64,000 bases of DNA, from the NCBI GenBank assembly GCA_001910725.1, contig MJGA01000025.1:1-64000 (forward strand), written 5' to 3'. Source of the DNA: Phanerodontia chrysosporium (taxonomy: Eukaryota; Basidiomycota; Agaricomycetes; Polyporales; Phanerochaetaceae). Positions 46,601 to 57,568 of this stretch are shown one piece after another (the stretch's first letter is position 1; each line of letters starts with the position of its first letter). Below the pieces are notes generated by a model that worked only from the letters and a program-made list of their open reading frames with translations, ran no database searches and was not told the origin of the DNA. A program made the position numbers and the translations under genes.

Positions 46601-48219
46601 CTCTCGACAGCCGAGCGCGTGGCCTACGGAGAGAGATGCCTGTACGGGCGTACCGTTGGATGGAAGACCTCGTCGATGTTTCCCCTTTTCAGTCAATAGT
46701 ACACCATGGTAGGGGCTACTATGAGCTAGGCTTTCAGTGTTTTCAAGATTTACATTGGAGTATGGATTTCATGCCATTACTATCGTATCACACGAACCAA
46801 TATTTTCCACGTTATTGCAAGGAAGTATCGTTGATGTTTTGGGATGAGGGACTGTCAGACAGTTATCTACATGCCACTATTCAAAGCATCAATTGGCGAC
46901 CGGTAAAGGACCAGCAAAGCAGTCGTGCTGGCTCTCTTCAAGATCAAACGATTCCTGGCAAGTATGATCAGCCTGCAGCGCCACGACTTCGAGAAAATGA
47001 GACGTACTTTTCTTCGCGACCAGTCATGCGAGACGTTCGTCGAACGCTGCCCTGCGTGTGTTACGACACACACCGTCACTGGCATTCTCAAAGGTCGTCT
47101 CCCTAGACGCACCCGCGTCCGGAATCGCCAACAGGCCCGTGCCGTTTAGGGTGTGCAGAATCGCGTTCAGTGCTGGGCAGCCCTCAGATCCGAACGGGCG
47201 AAGAAGATGGACGTCGTCCGCAGACATCAGGGTAGCATCTGGCGCACCAGGGAGGTTGCTGTCTTTCGACCCGACGACAGCTGGGACCGTCCGCGCCTGG
47301 ACGCCGGATTCATTCGTCCAACCGGGCGTAGCAGATGCTTGAGGAGACTACAACAGCGGCCAGCATGCGTGACGGCCATCACGGATAGCAGCAAGCAACG
47401 CTCCTGGGCGTGCCCACAGACATGCGCACCTTTTCCATCCGGCATGCCCAGAGCCCAGCCAGTCGAACAATGTTCAGCACCAGAGAATGGAAGAAACCGG
47501 GGGACGGTTGAAGCACGACAGCATGCGCAGAGAGGCCAACACACGACGCATGGGACGAGCCCTGGCGGCCTGGGTCGGCGCAGGGCCGGCGCAGGGAGCA
47601 CGTGCGGACGGGAGGCTACGTCATCCGCCCCGGCGTGGGAAACCGCGGACGGCAGCCTGTCAAAACTGCGCAACGCCCCGCCCGCCGCGCAGCTCGAGCT
47701 CGCGCACACGACCGAGAACTCGCGCGACCATTGCACAGCTGTCCCGGCGGGTATTCAGCGCGTGCGTGCGCAGGGCGCGGCTGTGCGTGCACGGCGCAGC
47801 ACGGAGGCGGCTGCGCGTGCCTGCGTTGGGCACTCGAGGCCGTCTCGCACCTCCATATTGTGGCACGCCCGGGTACGAGAATTTTTGTTTTGTCATTCGT
47901 CGTACTACGTTGCTAGACACTCTGCCCACTCGTGTAGCGATAGCACTGAGACCACGACGAAGCTGGTGTCCGAGACAAAACTGATTACCGGAGAGGGTCC
48001 GAGGGGTGTTGGTGCTGGGAATCATCGCGGGGACGCCGTGGAGGCCTGGACAGGATGCCTTCCGCGGTGCGTGAGGCCTTGCGGTGGCAGCATCTGCCAG
48101 AAACAGCGACCTGGTCTGTGAGAGAGCAAGCGGTCGAGCGGCCGGGCCAGTGTTGTTGCTCGACGAGGCGCAGCGCAGTGGTGACCAGCATCGGCAGCCG
48201 CGGTGATGAAAGGCTGCGC
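46601..48219. other. Spacer between duplicated units, AT-richer, coding-like fragments
   Basis: From 46660 to 47000 base composition drops to much lower GC than the flanks. A minus-strand frame from 47345 (just after a ttgtag acceptor) to 47024 reads ATPGWTNESGVQARTVP, MSADDVHLLRPFGSEGC and LNAILHTLNGTGLLAIPDAG, with coding-like composition. On the + strand 46636-47106 is open for 156 codons (EVSLMFWDEGLSD). Neither is recognised and they overlap, so at most one is real. Confidence 0.3.
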
Positions 48220-48450
48220 GGGCGATTCAGTCCTGTACAGAGTCCGGCGGATCACCCTTCTGGAGGGGGGGCCTAAGGGGGGAGTCGCCCCATGCAGCAT
48301 GCCGGCCGGCATCTCGAGACGCAGTACGGCGCAGCCCGGGCGCACAGTCGGGCGGCGAGCAGCGCACGTCAGGCCGCCTGCGAGCGTGCACGGGTGTGCA
48401 CAGCTTGCGGATACGCAGATATGCGCCTGCCCCCGTGCGCGCACGCAGGG

Positions 48451-48469
48451 GAGAGAGAGAGAGAGAGAG
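48451..48469. repeat. GA microsatellite
   Basis: A run of about ten GA units inside copy B. It is absent from the matching place in copy A. Confidence 0.8.
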
Positions 48470-48840
48470 GCCGCGCATTGGACCGGGCACCGCTTGCGGG
48501 GGGACGACGCTCCGCGCGAGCAGTTTCTGGGAGCGCCATTTGAAAAGCGCGCTCGCGCATTCTGGCGCTGTAAAGCACCGCCAGAACTCGACGACCTCTT
48601 GTCTGCCTTCGCCCACCGACCGACACACACCCCGAGTCTGAGAGGACGCCCCGCCGGCCCTGGAGAGTGGTGGAGCCGGGAAGCGACTAGCGCGAGCATG
48701 TGCGTTACGCTGAATTGGGGGGGGCCTCTTCCCGAGCGACGGCCGTCCACTGCAGCCCTTGGAGACACGCCCACACACAAGCAGCCCAAACCGAGTCGAG
48801 GCTCGCCGCAGACGTCAGCCATCCCTTGGTCGCCCTTGCA

Positions 48841-48900
48841 AGTGAGTCTATTCAGCACACTGGATCCACGAGCACGTCGAAATACCTATTGATCGCTACA
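48841..48900 (+). other. Conserved intron-like block, copy B
   Basis: Begins gtgagtctattcagcac and ends ctattgatcgctacag. It matches 42741-42800 with a few substitutions, keeping donor-like and acceptor-like ends on the + strand. Confidence 0.4.
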
Positions 48901-49029
48901 GACTGCAGATGGAGCACCGAGACGGCAGACGGCTCTACATCGCCTTCGAAGAAGCTCGCGGACTGCTGCAACGAGTCAACCAGGCTGAAAACTTCGCAAC
49001 ATTGCAGCGACTCACGTCGTTGGCAGGTG

Positions 49030-50225
49030 TCAGGCGCGGACGACGACCAGGATGCCCCTCGAATGCACCGTCGGGAGGGCGGCCTGGATGACGGCGCGGG
49101 CGGCTGCGGTCTCGAGGGGCCCGTGGTAGCGGATCTCGACGGTCTTCACCCTGCGCGACGACGCCCTGTCGAGGCTGGCATCGAGGCACGCCATGTTGGG
49201 GAGCGCCTCGGGCGAGCGGGCGTCGCAGGCAAAGGTGAGTGTGATCCTCTCCAGATCGTGCGAGCGCAGCTCGTCGATGAACCCGACGGCGGCCGCGGAC
49301 AGCATGTCGAGGTCGACGATCGCAAACGTGCGGAGCCTCTCGCAGTGTGCGATGCTCACGTTGCCCTTCATCGCTGCGCGGGCGCCTGTCAGCGCGGGGC
49401 GGCGGCGCGGAGGGGGGCGCGATGCGGGGGACACTCACTCTCTTTTTCGTGCGGGAGCCCGAGGAAGACCTGGAGCTCGAGCTCGAGGTGCTCGAGCTGC
49501 GCGCCGACGGCCTGGATGAAGCGGCCGACGCAGGGCGAGTCGTACGAGCGCACGGTCACGCGGAGCGTGCGCAGGCTCTGCGCGGTCTCCGTCGTCATGA
49601 GCCACGGCAGGATGCCACCCGTGCTGTCGAGGTACGTTGGCGCGAGGCGGACTCGAGCGCCTCGAGGCGCGGGCTGCGCACGAACGGCCCGCCGTCGCGC
49701 GGGTCCCCGCCGATGGAGAGCCAGGAGACGAGCCGCACGCGCCGCAGCGCGGGCAGCGCCGCGAGCACGGCATGCAGGAACGACGGGTCCAGGAAGCAGT
49801 TGCGCACCGCGAGGCTCTCGACGGCGGCGAAGCTCGCGAGCGCGGCGAGGAACGGCGCGGCGAGCTGTGCGTTCGCTCTGGTGAACCTCGACAAGCTCGA
49901 TGGTGTGCACGCGCGTGAGCAGGGACGCGAGCATGCCGGGACGTCGGAGACCCAGGCCGCTGGGCGAGGAAGTCCTCAGGGGCTGGGCGCACGACGAGGA
50001 CGCGGACGTGGTGGAGGGTGTCGCGATTGGCTTGTAGTGTCTCTACCAGCCTCTCGAGACACCTTTGCGATGTCAGGACGACCTTGCGAAAGATGTACGG
50101 ACGGCTGATGTCCATCCACAGACGGCATACGAGCGACATGGCCTTCAGCGTACCCTCATCTGCGCTATCGTAGAGGTGTGTCGCCACTTGTTCCACCAGT
50201 TCTGGAAGAATGGAGGGTCTTCCAT
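49030..50225 (-). pseudogene. F-box protein, copy B (frame broken)
   Basis: Paralogue of the gene at 42933-44131. The ATG (50225), the F-box and the C-terminal exon (TMKGNVSIAHCERLRTFAI to HSRGILVVVRA) are all present, and the intron keeps a better donor (GTGAGT) than copy A. Compared base by base with copy A it has single-base changes in length at about 50211 (just after MEDPPF), 49968 and 49939 (two missing bases around the DFL-SPAAW and MLAPLL segments), 49877 (one extra base near VHQANA) and 49651 (one missing near the LEIRLAP segment). These give several premature stops. Either it is a pseudogene or, given the other indels in this window, the sequence is faulty. Exon 1 is otherwise almost identical to copy A. 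Confidence 0.65.
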
Positions 50226-53018
50226 GCTCGCTGTCCGCTTAGCTATCCGGGGCAATCGTGGTCGACGGCGATGGGCTTGGTGAGGGCAGGGAATAAGCAG
50301 AGCGTTAGGTGACCTGATTCGGCAGATGCAGGAAGAGCCTTGAACAGGCGCGGCAGTGCAATAATAGGTGGCCCAGAGGAGTTTTGTGCTACGGCTGGAG
50401 GGCACAACGGTGGAGTCTGTCGCCACATCGGGGCCTGAATATGCTGACGAGGCATCAGGACCTCTCAGGAGATTTTCTTCAGCGCGGTGCATGTATCCAT
50501 CTACGCTCCAGGCTGCGGGCGAGCAAGCACGGCCATCGGCGTCCAGCGGCGGCGAGTCCTCATGCCGCAGAAACTCTCGGTGAATTTTCTAGCTTTCATG
50601 GCGGACTGCACGGGCTCCAGGTGGTTGAGCGGAGGGCGGAGAGAACGGTGGGGGTAAGAAGAGAGAAGAGGCAAATGCGAGACGAGGCGGCGCCAGCAAG
50701 GGGCGGGATATTCCGACCAACCAAATCTGTGCAGGTCCACCCACTCCCCGCGCCCTTTCAGGCATCTACCGCCATCGCGACCACGGACTCAGGGCTTTTT
50801 CTCCGCATTTCCCCTACACGCACCACAGGCCGCACCTCCGACACCACTCCCGCACAACCGCGCTGCACAGTACGACTCGCCAGCGCGCGGCGGCAGGCCA
50901 CGGTGCCAGCGGCGAGTGCGTCGACCAAGTCCTACAGACGGCGACGCTCCTGTGCTGACAGAAAACGTTGGCCCGGGACGAGGCGCACGCGCGCCGCCCG
51001 GTTCATCGCCGGCCCATCTCCAACCGCCCCGCGCCACCAACACGTCGAGCTGGTCCTCTCGCTCCTGTCTCACTCTCGCCGGCCCAGAGCCTGCTGCCCA
51101 GGCGGCCGCACCCCCACCTCGACCAGGCCCTGCAAAGGTCGCGACGCTCTCTGCTGTGCACGCCTGCGCATTGTTAACGGACGTTTTTCTTATCATCGGA
51201 GTCAACACTCTCGGAGCTCCATTCACGGGCACATCATCTACGCACGCTGGCAGACGAATAATTCACAGTGCTAGCCGACGACGGTCGGCATGGACCTGGG
51301 CTGGGCTGGACGCGCTGCCGACACACGTACGTGATACACTTTTGGTGCTTTTTTCATTCCGTAGTCGTCGCTGCAAGCCACCATGAATGCCATTTTTTTT
51401 CTACCCGAACCATTGTCTGCAAGCCTCTGTCACTGCCACTGCTCTCCATCGCTGCAATGTACTGAGAAAGCGCCTATCATCCGTCCATGAACCTAAAACC
51501 AGACACTACGCCTTGAGTGTGCAAAATTCGAGAGACACGCTGCAAGCACGCTCTCCAGTCCGCTACGGCGGAGAAGACGCTGAAACGTCATGGCGCCACC
51601 CAGTGCGGGGCGCGAGCCCTTGGAGACAACGATCGGTGTGGAAAGGCATCCACGGAGCAGGACGAAAATACAGCGAGCAAGCTACGGGCAATCCACACGG
51701 ATTTTCGCGAAGGGCAGCACACGGGGCCTGTGAGGCCACTGACGCAGTACGGTGCCCGCCGGCGTACGCGCGCGCGGCGGGTGCCCGTTTGCGACATGGC
51801 GCCTAGCCACGGCCGTCCGGCTGCTCTGGAGGACAACATAGCGGGTTCCCGTCGCCGACACGCCCTCGGTAGAGCACGCGCCGCTGCGCGCGACGGCGCC
51901 GCGGCTGGGCACTGCCAGCGCGCAGCGGTGCGGAAGGAAGGACAGGCGGCGCGGCGCGGCCGCCGCGCGTTGCGTGTGAAGGGCCATGGGCCGCAGGAAC
52001 AGCGGGCAAGCGAGGAAACCGCAGCGGGCGCGGGCCAACAGCAACCGGGGGCTCTGGCGCAGAGCACATCCGCGCGGGGCGGGGGCGTGAGAGAGCCCTG
52101 TGCGGCGCGTGCCCCGCCAAGGGCTGGCGGCACACAGAGCGGGCGTGCGGGCGGGGGCTGGAGGCGACGGGCAGCGGGATGAGCAGCGCGGCATCGTGAG
52201 GCGGGCGAAGCTGGGTGTGGGGGGAGGGGGAGGGTATCATAACATTGCGCGCCGCGCCCAAGCAAGCCTCCGGCGGACGCGCGACGGAGTTAGCGCCGAC
52301 GTCAGCGCTGACGCAGCGGCGCGCCTGGCCCGCTGCAGCGACCGCACGCCCGAGTTCGAGCCGCACGCGATCATGACATAAAGGCCGCTCCCCGCGACAG
52401 CGCGCCCGTGCGACCCAAGACGGTCCGCCGCATGTTCTGCGGGTCGCAAGCACGGCCGCGGCTGCCTCCGCGTGGCTCAAGTGCCTCATCCTGGCGCGTG
52501 CCATGCCGATCTCGGGCCAGCCAACGGCACTGCCTCGCTCGCGCACGTCTGTACAGTCCGTGGGTCCTTTCTCGCTCTACACCCCAGCTGTCGGAACCCA
52601 GGCGCGACACGGATGGGCGCAAACAAATGCAAACAAGGAGCGCGCAAGGCGCCCGCAGCCACGACCAACGGAAAGCTTCGAGAGATCTCCTATCCACGCT
52701 GAGATGCAAGATAAAGAACCACAAGTCTATGTGCATGTGCAAGCCAGATGGCAGGCACGCAGCTGCGGGTTTATCTGTGCCCAAGGGGCAAGGCAGAGCT
52801 CTAACGGGAGCAAAAAGGCATCATGTTTTGAGTTTCCAAGAGGGTTTAGCCAGCGACGCAAGACCATGGCAGTGTGGCGTGGGTGTAGATCACTTAGCGA
52901 TGCTACCGTCCTAGCTTCCAGCAGACTCGTGCAGTTCGTTGACCCACAAATAAATAGCCATTTTGACACTAACACGCAGAGTCTACACTTCCAAACGAGT
53001 CCCATCAAACGAATCCCC
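50226..53018. other. GC-rich region upstream of F-box copy B
   Basis: About 2.8 kb without a supported gene. It includes the motif gcgggatattccgaccaacc at 50703-50722, the block at 51700-51780, and the palindrome block at 52281-52318. Beyond 52390 it is unique sequence leading to the end of the next gene. Long open frames in both strands reflect GC bias. Confidence 0.45.
52281..52318. promoter_or_regulatory. 38-nt block with 14-bp palindrome, copy B
   Basis: Identical to 46446-46483. The palindrome CGTCAGCGCTGACG is at 52300-52313, and ATAAAG follows about 65 bp downstream on the + strand. Confidence 0.45.
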
Positions 53019-54603
53019 TCACAGCACAAGCTTCGTGTTCCCAATCGACGTCTCGAGCTTCACATTGCCCAGCGGCCTGCCGTTCTCGCCCCACGTCGCG
53101 CGGCCGACGTACGCGCCGCGGCGGTCCTCCTGGTACGAGACGCTGCGCGCGCGGCCGGTGCCCGCGGGGTCGCGCGCGCGCGCGTCGTACTGCACGACGG
53201 GCGCGGGGAACGACTGCGCGAGCGAGAACGTGCCCTCGAACGCGCGGTGCATGCGCACGTCGACGTCGCCGATCGAGCTCACCGCCGCGACGCGCTGCAC
53301 GGCGTCGAGCGGCGCCTCCGGGAACGACAGCGCGACGCCCCCGTTCGACGTCTCCGCCCCGACCTCGAACGTCCCGCCCGACCCGCCCTGCGCGCTCGAG
53401 CGCAGCGATATCGCCGCCGTCACGTCCCTGTGGGCGCAGCGTCAGCGTATGAGACTGTGTGTGCGCGGGTGCGGCGTACCCGTTGCTCGAGCCCAGGTCG
53501 AGCGTCGTGGCGCTCCCGCCACCGTTGAGGAGAGTGACTTCGGCGTTGATGTTCCCGTTGTCGGTGTTCAGCCCAAGACGGCTCTTCGCAGTGTACTGGC
53601 CCTCGATCAGTCCATTCGACGTCCGGATCTGCGCGACGTCGGCCGCGAGGGACTGCGCCGGGCCGTCAGCGCCTGCGGAGACGCACCGCGCAGCAGGAGA
53701 CGCACCTTGGCCGAGATCTGCTCGTTCGCGCCCGTGAGCGCGATCCGGCTGAAGTGCACGCCACGCGCGAGGTCGCCGAGCACGTGCGCAAAGTTCGGGA
53801 GGTCCGACTCGAGGTTGCTCACCCGCTGCGGGCTCTGCGCGCTCCCCGCGGGGAGGTGCACGCGGATGTCGAAGAACATGTTCTCGTTCGCGCCGCAGCG
53901 CATCGGGGTCTGTCGTGGCGTGATTGAGCGCTGCGGGCGCGGCGCAGCGCTGGGCTGGGCTGGGAAGGGGACGCACCTGTATGCCGAGCCCGTGCTTCCC
54001 GGCCGCAGGCTGTTCGCGCAGCAGCTTCGCTGCGCCCGCGAGGTGTGCGGCGGTGTAGTACATCCGCACGTCGACACGCACAACGTCGCGCCGCGCTGCC
54101 CGTCGTTGTTGATGTTCAGCACGCCGCCGAGGCCGGCGCCCTGCGCGGTGAAGAACAGTGTGCTTGCGGACAGGGGCATGTCGACGGCCGCGTCTGCGGC
54201 GTACGCCCACGGGCGACGGTTCATGCCGGCGTACGGAGGGCTGTACGAGCCTTCTGGGAGGACGTGCCAGGGGACCTCCTGTCCAGCCTGGCCAGGGCGC
54301 GGGTTCGAGGTAAAGGTGTTCCTTGGGACATGGGCGCGGGAGAACCGAGGTCTTCGAACTGTGTGGAGGGTGAGATCGTCGAGGGGGCAAAGGAGAGGCA
54401 GTGCACAGCTCACCAGGTGCTTGTTATTAGACGACGGACCGCGGAAAAGAGCAGGACGCCCAATGCCAGGATCGGAACAACCACGAAGAGGGTCTTGAGA
54501 GCGCGAGAGCGGGTGCGTCTGCCTGCATGGTTGTCTTCAGAAGAAGGCGGGGGTCTGGTGTTATATGGACTCGAGGAGACGTGGCGGCATGCGAGTGGAG
54601 CAT
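53019..54603 (-). CDS. Single-pass membrane protein with adhesin-like beta domain
   Basis: A membrane helix is clear in TLFVVVPILALGVLLFSAV (about 54500-54440), preceded by basic RRTRSRALK. The following region reads YLEPAPWPG, then EVPWHVLPEGSYSPPYAG, MPLSASTLFFTAQGAGLGG and VLNINNDGQRG. It continues RDVVRVDVRMYYTAAHLAGA and FFDIRVHLPAGSAQSPQRVS. The C-terminal half has a beta-helix-like pattern resembling DUF4097/DUF7330 adhesin-type domains: QIRTSNGLIEGQYTAKSRLG, LNTDNGNINAEVTLLNGGGS, FEVGAETSNGGVALSFPEAP and the end NVKLETSIGNTKLVL. The reading frame shifts at about 54275 and returns at about 54090, so two compensating single-base errors are likely. The first exon is uncertain; 54603 is a candidate ATG in another frame. 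The biochemical role is unknown. Topology suggests a large extracellular part. Confidence 0.6.
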
Positions 54604-54854
54604 GCGGTGGTCGTCGTCTCCTGAGTAAAACCCCCTGAGCGGTGTCTCGGAGCGGCGTAGGCCTAGCCGCGCGGAGCTGAGCTGCACTGGCCGAGACTGA
54701 AACGCGAACGAGAAGAAGAAGGCACGAGTAGTAAACGTCGCCATCGCAACTTTCATAAGCCAGAAGTCGAAGTGGTAGTGACAAGAACAAACACGACGCT
54801 TGCACACCGCCTTCGTGGCGTCACGATGGCGCATCAGACGCCATTGATGCGCCA

Positions 54855-55659
54855 TCAATACAGATCAACATGCGCATACGGACCAAAATTGGCGACGACT
54901 CGCTCCCACCTGCCTCCATGCCACCCGCATATCCGCTTCCACTCCGCAGAGGCCTCCCCAGCGTCGTCTTTGCCCACATCAGGCCAGACGCGACACGGAC
55001 GTCCGCGAAGCACACCGTCCCCACACCCATCACCCACTCCGCGTCCGCGCCCTCGCCGTTCGCGTCCAGCCAGCCCGCGAGCCTCCCGAACGCCGCCTCG
55101 GCGTCCACCCAGTCCTGCGCCATGCAGACGTCCTCGAGCGCCTTCCCGAGCCTGGCCTCACGCGTGGGCGGTAGAACGCCTGGCTGCGCTCCGTAAGCGC
55201 GTAGCACGCGGCGCAGCACACGAGGTTGTAGAGCGCCTTGTGCACGGCGGTGTATGCCCCGGCGAACGCCTCGTGCAGCGCGGCGGTGCCCGTCGGGAAG
55301 AGCGTGCGCGTGTTTGGGTACGTCCTGTCGAGGTACTTGGCGATGTCGGAGGACTCGGCGACGGTGCGGCGTGTCGCTGGGTCGTAGATGACGGGGAGCG
55401 TGTACAGGGGCAGGCCGTCGTCCCCCGTGTACTTTGCTGTGATACCGTGTTTCTCGTACACAGTCGCAATGTCGGGGTACTCCACCCACTCGGTCTTGTA
55501 TGGGATGCCTTTGATATTCAATGCAAACCTGACTAGACATGAATCTCTTGCGTGATAGCCGTAGAAGAGGACCAACCGAGCCTTCCATGTGCTAGGGGAC
55601 CATGCTTTACACTGGTCCGATTTCCCAGGTATGTCGTACAGGGTGATAACATCGGCCAT
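54855..55659 (-). CDS. Glutathione S-transferase-like protein
   Basis: Starts MADVITLYDIPGKSDQCKAW. The thioredoxin-like N-domain includes KGIPYKTEWVEYPDIATVYE, YTLPVIYDPATRRTVAESSD (the Val-Pro-turn and Glu-Ser-Ser, the glutathione-contact motif) and IAKYLDRTYPNTRTLFP. One intron lies after RLVLFYGYHARDSCLVRFAL or near it. The helical C-domain includes REARLGKALEDVCMAQDWVD and SAEWKRICGWHGGRWERVVA, ending FGPYAHVDLY. The catalytic Ser near the start is typical of etherase/FuA-type GSTs of wood-decay basidiomycetes, but I do not assign a class. Two single-base losses are needed to explain frame breaks: one C in the CCC/ggg run at 55166-55168 (restoring FYRPTREARL) and one G in the cccc run at 54956-54959 (restoring TTLGEASAEW). 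It may share its upstream region with the hydrolase gene to the right. Confidence 0.8.
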
Positions 55660-55693
55660 GGTCAGTCTTTCGACTCTCGAGGATAGTGTAGGG

Positions 55694-56724
55694 TCAGCCG
55701 TGTCCATAAACTGGGTTCATATGCTCTACAAGATCGAGCGCAGCGCAATGACTAAGTCCTGATGGATCACGCAATCTATGGCGCAGCATTGCAAGGTCAA
55801 TGCAGAATCGTATGATCCCGGACCGCATATGTATGCAAGTCATTCGTTGTCGTGAACGGTTCCGTGGCGACGCGATGCGCGAGCATCGCGCAGTTGACAG
55901 CTGCCGACGAGCCGCAGCGCGCGCCATGCGCGCCCCCGCCCGCCGTCGATCGGCGCGCCGTCGGGGTGCGGCGTGTAGTACGCCGAAACCCACTCGTTGA
56001 AGCGCGCTCCCCCTTCTCTGCGAGCGGCGCACGAGCGGCGTCCGCGAACGCGCCAGGCGTGAGCAGCAGGTTCGCGCGGTTCGCGCGCCTGCGCGTGAGC
56101 GCGGATGGCGTCTTTGGGGGAGACCCGCTCTTCGGTGAGCGCGAAGGACGCGAACAAGGGGGGACGACGCGCGTACCGTAGAGGATGATTTTACGGAGGT
56201 ACGGAGAAAGCTCTGCAGCGAGGTTCTCCCCGAGCGTGCGCGGATCCCCAAGGATCGACAGCCCAGCCATGGTGCTGAGCGACCACGTCACCAAGACGAG
56301 TCCGCCGGTCTGCCTGTTGGCGGGCCCCGTCGCGCGTGGAATGCCGATGTTCCGACATACATGGGCAAGGAAGCGGCCTATTTCGTTTCCCCACCTTCGC
56401 ACAGCGGCCGCCTGCTTGCGACATTGTGACTAGTGTAGTCCGAGAGCTCTTCGACGGTGCACGGCGTCGACCCCGCGTAGTCGCGGCTGTTAACTGCAAT
56501 GATACGGAGCCCGTACTTCGCGGCGAATGGCAACAGGCGTTCAAAAATCCCTGTGCAAAGATCAGGAGTCCGAGGCAGCTCATGAAGCCTACGTGGTATG
56601 CACCGTCGTTGATGCAGAACCCATGGACGATGACTACAGTCGTGTAGATGGGCTTGCCATACGGCGCGCCAGAGTCTATGTAATAGATCTCGGTTCCTGT
56701 GCTGTCAATTTGAGTGGTAGGCAT
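55694..56724 (-). CDS. Alpha/beta hydrolase
   Basis: Starts MPTTQIDSTGTEIYYIDSGA and continues with strand and oxyanion segment YTTVVIVHGFCINDG (HGF). After an intron come LPFAAKYGLRIIAVNSRDYA and GSTPCTVEELSDY. The nucleophile elbow is likely LVLVTWSLSTMAGLSILG, with Ser in place of the usual G-x-S-x-G context (W-S-L-S). ENLAAELSPYLRKIILY follows, and a lid region with TEERVSPKDAIRAHAQ and FNEWVSAYYTPHPDGAP. The last part is not well resolved: frames shift several times between 56160 and 55860 and the catalytic Asp and His cannot be named. The end at 55694 (VEHMNPVYGHG) is tentative. Substrate unknown. Confidence 0.65.
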
Positions 56725-57568
56725 GAGTACTGGGGCGTATAACCAACTGCACGTACTGCTACTATATTAGATGCGATGTAACTGTGCGGCTCGGCAGCCC
56801 GATATTCCAAGACATAGAACTTCTTGGGACTGCCCACGGTGGGGATAGGATGCTACAAAGTAGCTCAATGCGACATTGCCAGGTGGAGGAAATATACATC
56901 ATCACACCTGATATGTCAAGATAAAGTCAAGACGGTGTATGGAATGGTGCATAAAATGATCACGCACTAAGCAATAGGCTGCGGCTCTCACGAGCAAGCA
57001 GAGAGGTGATCAGACATTCAGCACTTTTTCTACGCTACTTACATCTGAGGAGCAAGGCTCACGGCATGTGAGTCCACGCGGCAGACGATGCATTCTTAAG
57101 GGCCGTCAAGTGCCGGACAGAGCAGTTCAATCTGTGATGTCAATATCAGCAATCAGCCGCAGATGGGTACACGGCACAGAGCGGTCACCTGTCTAGGCAT
57201 ACAACGTATATCGCATCCTGCAAGGTTGCGAGGTCCTACATATCTCAACGTGGACTCGAACAATGCATGGGTGATGCATGTTGAAACAAAATGAATCAAC
57301 GCATAAAGAGCAGCTTTGAGGCGCAATAGTTAAAGCCATCTTGCATGAGAGCGGTCCTAAGCACGCACCTCGAGTACTGCAACCAGTGGGGCATGATACT
57401 GAGGCGTAGCGTGACGGGATGAGCCCGTTACTTGCTGTTACGTGTTACCGTAACGCCTGCGGTCATGTCACTTCCCCCGGCGTGTAAGCGCGCGCACAGT
57501 GCACTTCTCCCTATACCTCCACTGTAGTTTCTACGTCTCCCATATCTAAGCAAGTATCCGGAGGCAGT
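56725..57568. other. Divergent intergenic region, hydrolase gene and PRP6
   Basis: About 840 bp between divergent starts. It holds repeated GTTAC motifs at 57427-57454 (see findings), about 115 bp before the PRP6 ATG. No gene or RNA is recognised in the rest. Confidence 0.4.
57437..57454. promoter_or_regulatory. GTTACG inverted repeat upstream of PRP6
   Basis: Reads GTTACG-TGTTAC-CGTAAC, with the outer six-base arms perfectly inverted. A further GTTAC is at 57427-57431. The position about 115 bp before the ATG suits a factor-binding site, but no factor is known to me. Confidence 0.3.

Larger units (their letters stand above)
48220..52390. repeat. Duplicated unit, copy B
   Basis: Second copy of the unit described at 42210-46560. 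Homology appears to stop on the right at acataaag (about 52376-52383, matched by 46551-46558 in copy A), after which the two sequences are unrelated. Confidence 0.75.

Noticed and set aside
48022..48892. Long frames on both strands in copy B left flank
   Set aside because: Composition is driven by GC bias, frames are not kept in copy A, and no family is visible.
53005..54390. 461-codon minus frame through the membrane protein gene
   Set aside because: Only parts of it match the real protein; elsewhere it is Arg/Pro-rich out-of-frame sequence between two compensating shifts.
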